Positions 59,501 through 64,000 of a DNA stretch of 64,000 nucleotides are shown here, piece after piece. Position numbers and translations under genes: made by a program. Under the pieces are notes generated by a model. The model had not been told where the DNA came from, ran no database searches, and saw only the letters and a list, made by a program, of their open reading frames with translations. This DNA comes from Spirodela intermedia (taxonomy: Eukaryota; Streptophyta; Magnoliopsida; Alismatales; Araceae), in assembly GCA_902729315.2 (NCBI GenBank), contig LR746270.1, positions 422,501 to 486,500 on the forward strand. Reading direction: 5' to 3'. Position 1 is the stretch's first letter. Every line of letters begins with the position of its first letter.

Positions 59501-62500
59501 CAAAAGTAATTGGAAGACTCGATAACTTTGAAAAATCTGGTTTAAGCATTTACACACTCGCATTTAGCATTCCCTGATGATCAAGAAAAACTGAGGGATG
59601 ATGAAGTTTCCTGAGGTTCTCTAGAAGCAGCATCAACATAAAAATGCAGAAGATATGTGATTGTAATCTTCATTTAATAATCTGAAGTGTATGCATTAAA
59701 TTTGAGAAGGAAATAAAATAAGCCTTCAGCGTCATTCCACACAACTGATTTCTTTTGATTTTGCTTTCCATAAACGTCGACAGAAAAAAGATATTATGTA
59801 ATTTACACATGTCAGGTCTTCTCCCTTTTCTAAATTAGAATCCATGGAAAGCAGAGCACACGATCGGTCAGGAGAGGGAAACCAGATGAACTTGTTAAAA
59901 AAGCATCATATAAAACCATGAAGAAGTAAAGAGACCGAAGGTTCAAAAGGTAACGGAATAGTTTTAGGCGCTATAAAATGAAAAATGATACAGGATAATC
60001 CGAAGGTTCAAGTATACCATATCTTTCTTGAAACTCAGGTGTGCTCTGCAGAAACTCCAAGCCTGGGTGTGTTGCCAAAAGTTCTCGAAGCATAGGTTTG
60101 AAATCCTCCTGTAATAACGTTCAATGAAAAAATTGGCGAATAAGAAATCAGGATAATCAATGATACTCAACCCACTTATTTAAAAAATGACAAAAATAAG
60201 TACTAGCCAGAAAATAAAAACAAGAGTCAATCTCTTGTAACGCTGCTTCAGAGATAAAACAACCTGAGTTAGGTAGTTTTGATCAGGTTGCTTCAAAATG
60301 CTAAATATTCGCTTAGCTATATCCACTGACAGCATGTTGCTGTTAAACCAATAGTTAACAAATGCATCCCTGGAATACAGACAAATTATAACATGTTCAG
60401 AACGAGCAGCAACAGTAAAAAAACAAGAATATCCATCAAGATAGAATGGGTCATTCAACCACCATAAAAAATTGACCAGCAGCAACTTATGGTGTTCAAC
60501 TTGCATCTAATCAGAAATCCACGGAGCAAGCTCAAGACTATGGTAAACATTAACGACTAATCAACTTTGTTTTGTAAAAGCAATGATCATGCACAATCCA
60601 GATTAAAAATGTATTTATTACTAATTAAATTATTAAAGTAAAAAGTTCCATGCAAAAGTTCTAAAACCTATTTTGTGAGGAAAGACGTCAGCAGAGATGA
60701 TATTTATTAAAACGAGACGCTTTACTATTTCCCTCGTTTAAATCCAACACGTTGACACTAGTTTTCGCGATGAAGAAAAAACATCTTTGGCAAATGGCAA
60801 AGAGACATATATTCAAGTTCAATACCAGATAAGAACCATCTGCTAAAAAGACAGCCAAAAGCATCCATTAGGCAGAAAGACCTTACTCCCTTAATGAACA
60901 TAAAAATTTTAAAAATAAAAAGAATGGAATCAAATACAAATATAACACATGATTTCATCCCTTTCAAAAAAAAAAATCCTTAAGGGTATTTTATACGAAA
61001 AAAATTCAAACAGACAGGAACCAAACTCATCAGTCTTGTTTCTATTCATTAGATAAAACAAGCAAAAAGAGAGCATACTGTGTCACAATTCCCGTGCACT
61101 CAACATCAATCCGTCTGAAAAGAGTCCCAGAGAAAAACGACGGCAGTTTGCAAATTTCCTTGGTAACTTCCTTAAACTCTGATATTGTAGAAAGGAAAGG
61201 TCAGTAGTATCCCATAAACTTCAGCACAGAAGACAAGTATCAATAATGCAATAATATATTATCACCATCTAATCGTAGCCCATCCATGTGGCCAAAGAAA
61301 AGTTGATCAATTTTGGATAAGCATTGCTCTTTTAATTCATACGGTGGGGGACGCCCGTTCTGAAAGTAAAACTGCACCGATTTTCCAAGAATTAAATTAG
61401 AACCACTAGTGAAAGTATTTTAACGAAAATGAAATAATTAAAAAAAAGATAATTTCCTGAGGTATATATTCCTTCGCCGGTGTACTGACTACTTTTAGTG
61501 GAGAACTCAGGGAAGAAAGACTAGTAGCACTGCGCTTCACAGTTCGTGGAGAACCAGAGGAACTTCTTGGCGAAAGTGGCGGAGCACTTCCCGCAGGGAA
61601 CATAGAAGGAAGCGAATTAGTTGCTGCTGCATTTGGACTGGATGAGTTTCCAGGAACATTCAATGGTACCCCTGCCTTTGCATCATCAATCAAAGATTTT
61701 ACCTGCATTCATACAGCAGTTTTGAGATATGATTGCGAATAAAAATATGCTGTTGGGATTCCTGGACAATGCCATTTAGACATGAAGAAAAACGACAGAG
61801 ATGAATACGGCGAAACATAATCAGGAAAATTTGGCTCTTACATATAGTATAACAATTCTAAAAAATGCATGTACACAATCTACAGATGTCCTCATTTAAA
61901 TAAACGCCTACTGATGAATTTCGCAATCCACATTATGAACCTTATGATATATTTGATTTATCAATGCAACTTTAGTTTAAATGGGACACTTTCAACTATT
62001 CATGAACACTAGGCTGTAATATAGCACTGGTAGTCGTTTGTGCTGCAGAAACACAGCCTCACAATAGCTCGGGTCAATCAGTAATGAGTATGAATAATTA
62101 TACAAAAATAGTACAACACATTGATGTCTGACCGATGTGTACTCAACGTATTGTTGTCAACAGTTCACGCGCAATTTTGCTTGACCAATAAAGCGCCCTT
62201 GGTATCTCAAAGGAAAATTATTCAGAACACCCAATATTGATTACTAGCAAGAACTTCTGCATTAAAACTGCGTCTTGATGCAATTTTAAACTGAATGAAT
62301 CAACATCATATAATTGGAAAACCGAAAATTTTAGAAAATTCAACGGTTGAGCAACTTTCATGCCAGACACCAGAATTGCTACCAAAATAATCTGTAAGAT
62401 AAGGTGGGTCTGTACTTCGATTGCGACTGAATCATATTCGGTACTTCAGGTAGAAAAACTCCAATGGAATGCGAAGTCATGAATTTGATGGACATTTAGA

Positions 62501-63536
62501 TGTCAATTTCTCCACATCAGAACTAGATAGATTCCAGGAAAAATTTCAGCAAAATAAACTTAAAAACTTGTCAAATCACCTTTTGTCTTTTAAGCTATCA
62601 GCATTGCTAAATGAAACAGGCAAGTGACAAATATTCTCTGTTCTTCAGATTACCTACCACTCATAAATGGTCATGAGAAAGCATGGAAATCCTCTTAGAG
62701 GAGCCAGATAGGATGTGCCAAAAAAAAAGATATCAAATAAGATTACATAAACGGTTCTTAAAAAGAAAAAGGGGCCAGGGTAGCGACAATGTGATGAAGA
62801 TATGTATCTTTTGCGCATTCTTGTTTAAACACCCAATAAACTACCCCGCAGTACTACTTTGTAGACTATTCAACGCATAGGTATCATAAACGCGCTGTTT
62901 ATTTAAAATATTCAGTGAAAAAAAATAGCACAACAGGGGAAAAAATAGCATTACTCCCGTCACTTTGAGAATTACATCACCTCACAGCCTCAAATGAGCA
63001 GGAATAGTTATTCCATTTTCTTTTCAAGGCTCCACATATATTCATAATTTTATTGGCCAGTAAATCATTTTGTTGAGATGGTACACACCATCAGACCGTC
63101 AAAAATGTGATTCGATAGCATTCCCTTGATTTTTAGTTTCTATCTTAAAGTGAACGGGGTAGACATGAGACTCAACTGAGACTCATGAGGCATAAAGAAT
63201 CAAGGAATAATATTCATTTCAAATCATGAGACTCAATTGGAATTCACCAGAGTATTAATTATATAATACAAAACAAAGGATATATTATAGATACAAATGA
63301 AGGAAGCCAAGGAAAATAAAATGATCACAAATCTAACCAAGGATAAAGAGACGATTGAAGGAAACCAAGGAAAATAAAAGGCGTACCAATCGGACAGTAT
63401 CCGGGAGAGAAAGCCACTGCGAGTACAGCTCCTCAGCGATACGAGGGCTCTCCTTCAGAGCCAACGGTGAGACTTCTGGAAGCTGCAACAATTCTGGATC
63501 CAGGGACACGAAGTCCCTTGGTGTTTCGACGTCCAT
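53573..63536 (-). CDS. Protein phosphatase 2A regulatory subunit B'' (EF-hand)
   Basis: Twelve exons: 63536-63387, 61702-61457, 61371-61266, 61178-61079, 60369-60264, 60108-60018, 57401-57260, 55560-55413, 55311-55202, 54215-54059, 53974-53849 and 53713-53573. The product is 540 residues, normal for plant B''. B'' subunits (PR72 type) direct the PP2A core enzyme to substrates and are Ca2+-responsive. Two EF-hands are visible. The first, at 332-343 (D-T-D-H-D…), has Asn at position 12; the second is canonical at 405-416 ([12 protein letters not shown]). Conserved blocks include [49 protein letters not shown] and [20 protein letters not shown]. Residues 60-125 are a Ser/Pro-rich linker. The intron between exons 2 and 3 begins with GA by this model. 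A leader intron (63843-63575) is likely. Confidence 0.95.
57402..60017 (-). other. 2.6-kb intron 6 of the B'' gene with possible insertion
   Basis: Much longer than most neighbouring introns. The part near 58.4-59.0 kb has a different base composition and contains open frames on both strands (for example 58852-58487) without recognisable domains. An old inserted element is possible; no terminal repeats or polymerase motifs were found. Confidence 0.35.
61372..61456 (-). other. Predicted non-canonical GA–AG intron of the B'' gene
   Basis: 85-nt intron between exons 2 and 3. The exon 2 end CCTCAG is followed by GAAATTATC, with no GT at the boundary. The acceptor is GGTGCAG. Phase and family continuity (…IPQ joined to FYFQNGR…) require exactly this junction. 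A single-base difference (GAAATT versus GTAATT or GTAAATT) would make it canonical, so a sequence error is possible. Confidence 0.6.
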
Positions 63537-64000
63537 CGCGCAGAATCTCTCCCTTATCTCTCATACAACAGACACTAAAACAAAAAGAAACTGCCACGAA
63601 GGATGGGTATGGGAAAATCCCAATTTTCCCCGGTCCTTTCTCGCACAAACAACAAGCAACAGATGCGTCCAACGCGCTTCCTTTCAACAGCAAAACCCTA
63701 CTTTCCGGCACCGTTTGATCGAATTCAAACCACCGATTATCCACGCCATTACGACCCTAAAGATGGCACAAGTGATCTCAGACACACAACGGTCATCTCC
63801 CACACCCTAACACTAGAATTCAAGCAGATGATCAAAAACTAACCGAGATCTTCGCGCGGCGACGGGAAATAGCACCACTTCTCAGCCTCCCCGTTCCTAA
63901 GTTCCCAGATAATCGGACCTCACAGGAGGCAACCCTGTTTGGCGCTACCAATAGATTCGACGAGGGAAGGAGAATGAGACGCTCGGACGAGGCAGATCGA
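63537..64000 (-). other. B'' 5' leader and promoter
   Basis: A short leader exon (63574-63537), an intron with acceptor TTTTAG at 63575 and donor CG|GTTAGT at 63843, and a GC-rich upstream exon from 63844 are suggested by splice signals alone. Confidence 0.45.

Noticed and set aside
61372-61456. U12-type intron as explanation of the odd donor
   Set aside because: The donor lacks the (A/G)TATCCTTT consensus at the boundary and no TTCCTTAAC-like branch site lies near the acceptor.

Overview
This is a stretch of plant nuclear genome. It holds spliced genes with GT–AG introns, some of them with an intron in the 5' leader. Plant-only families are present: a QUA2-type pectin methyltransferase-like protein, a PAM71/CMT1-type plastid manganese transporter, a P-class PPR protein and a plant MED19. 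The ribosomal-protein promoters carry telo-box and site II motifs. GC content differs sharply between genes: the intronless PPR and transposase-derived genes are very GC-rich, while the PP2A B'' gene is AT-rich. GA/CT microsatellites are abundant. That mixture fits a monocot-like genome best, but this is an inference and I cannot name the species.

Layout, left to right. (1) A minus-strand S26-peptidase-like gene whose 3' end lies off the left edge (exons between 310 and 4189), divergent from NAA10 (4751-5401, +). (2) An STK19 orthologue (6723-9650, -) sharing a roughly 470-bp site II-rich promoter with an RBM42-type RNA-binding protein (10118-13543, +). (3) A 0.9-kb gap with a diverged tandem duplication, then a methyltransferase (14483-17185, -) and a plastid Mn/Ca transporter of the UPF0016 family (19782-25140, -). 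(4) A gene-poor, AT-rich block (about 25.1-27.9 kb) with a perfect 3 x 49-bp tandem repeat. (5) Ribosomal protein eS28 (29517-29714, +), whose 5'-leader intron contains a Ty1/copia reverse-transcriptase fragment. (6) Two intronless GC-rich genes, a PPR protein (30583-32415, +) and a domesticated PIF/Harbinger transposase (33165-34679, +) that keeps its D-D-E residues. (7) MED19 (37310-39791, +), GLTP1 (40130-43952, -), dCTP pyrophosphatase (45177-45637, -), ribosomal protein eL14 (46959-49173, +) and a PP2C-like pseudophosphatase (49919-51189, +). (8) A 12-exon PP2A B'' regulatory subunit with EF-hands (53573-63536, -), one of whose introns appears to begin with GA instead of GT.

The genes are mostly housekeeping and unrelated: protein N-terminal acetylation, transcription-coupled repair, RNA binding, cell-wall methylation, plastid Mn supply, translation, Mediator, lipid transfer, nucleotide-pool cleaning and phosphatase regulation. 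I see no operon-like or biosynthetic cluster, no CRISPR array and no bacterial or viral system. The most interesting items are the predicted GA–AG intron, three loci with altered or retained catalytic residues (S26-like, PP2C-like, Harbinger-derived), the STK19 orthologue with its shared promoter, and the PPR protein with a charged insert. All exon models were built by hand from splice signals, reading frame and remembered family similarity; no alignment or transcript data were available.
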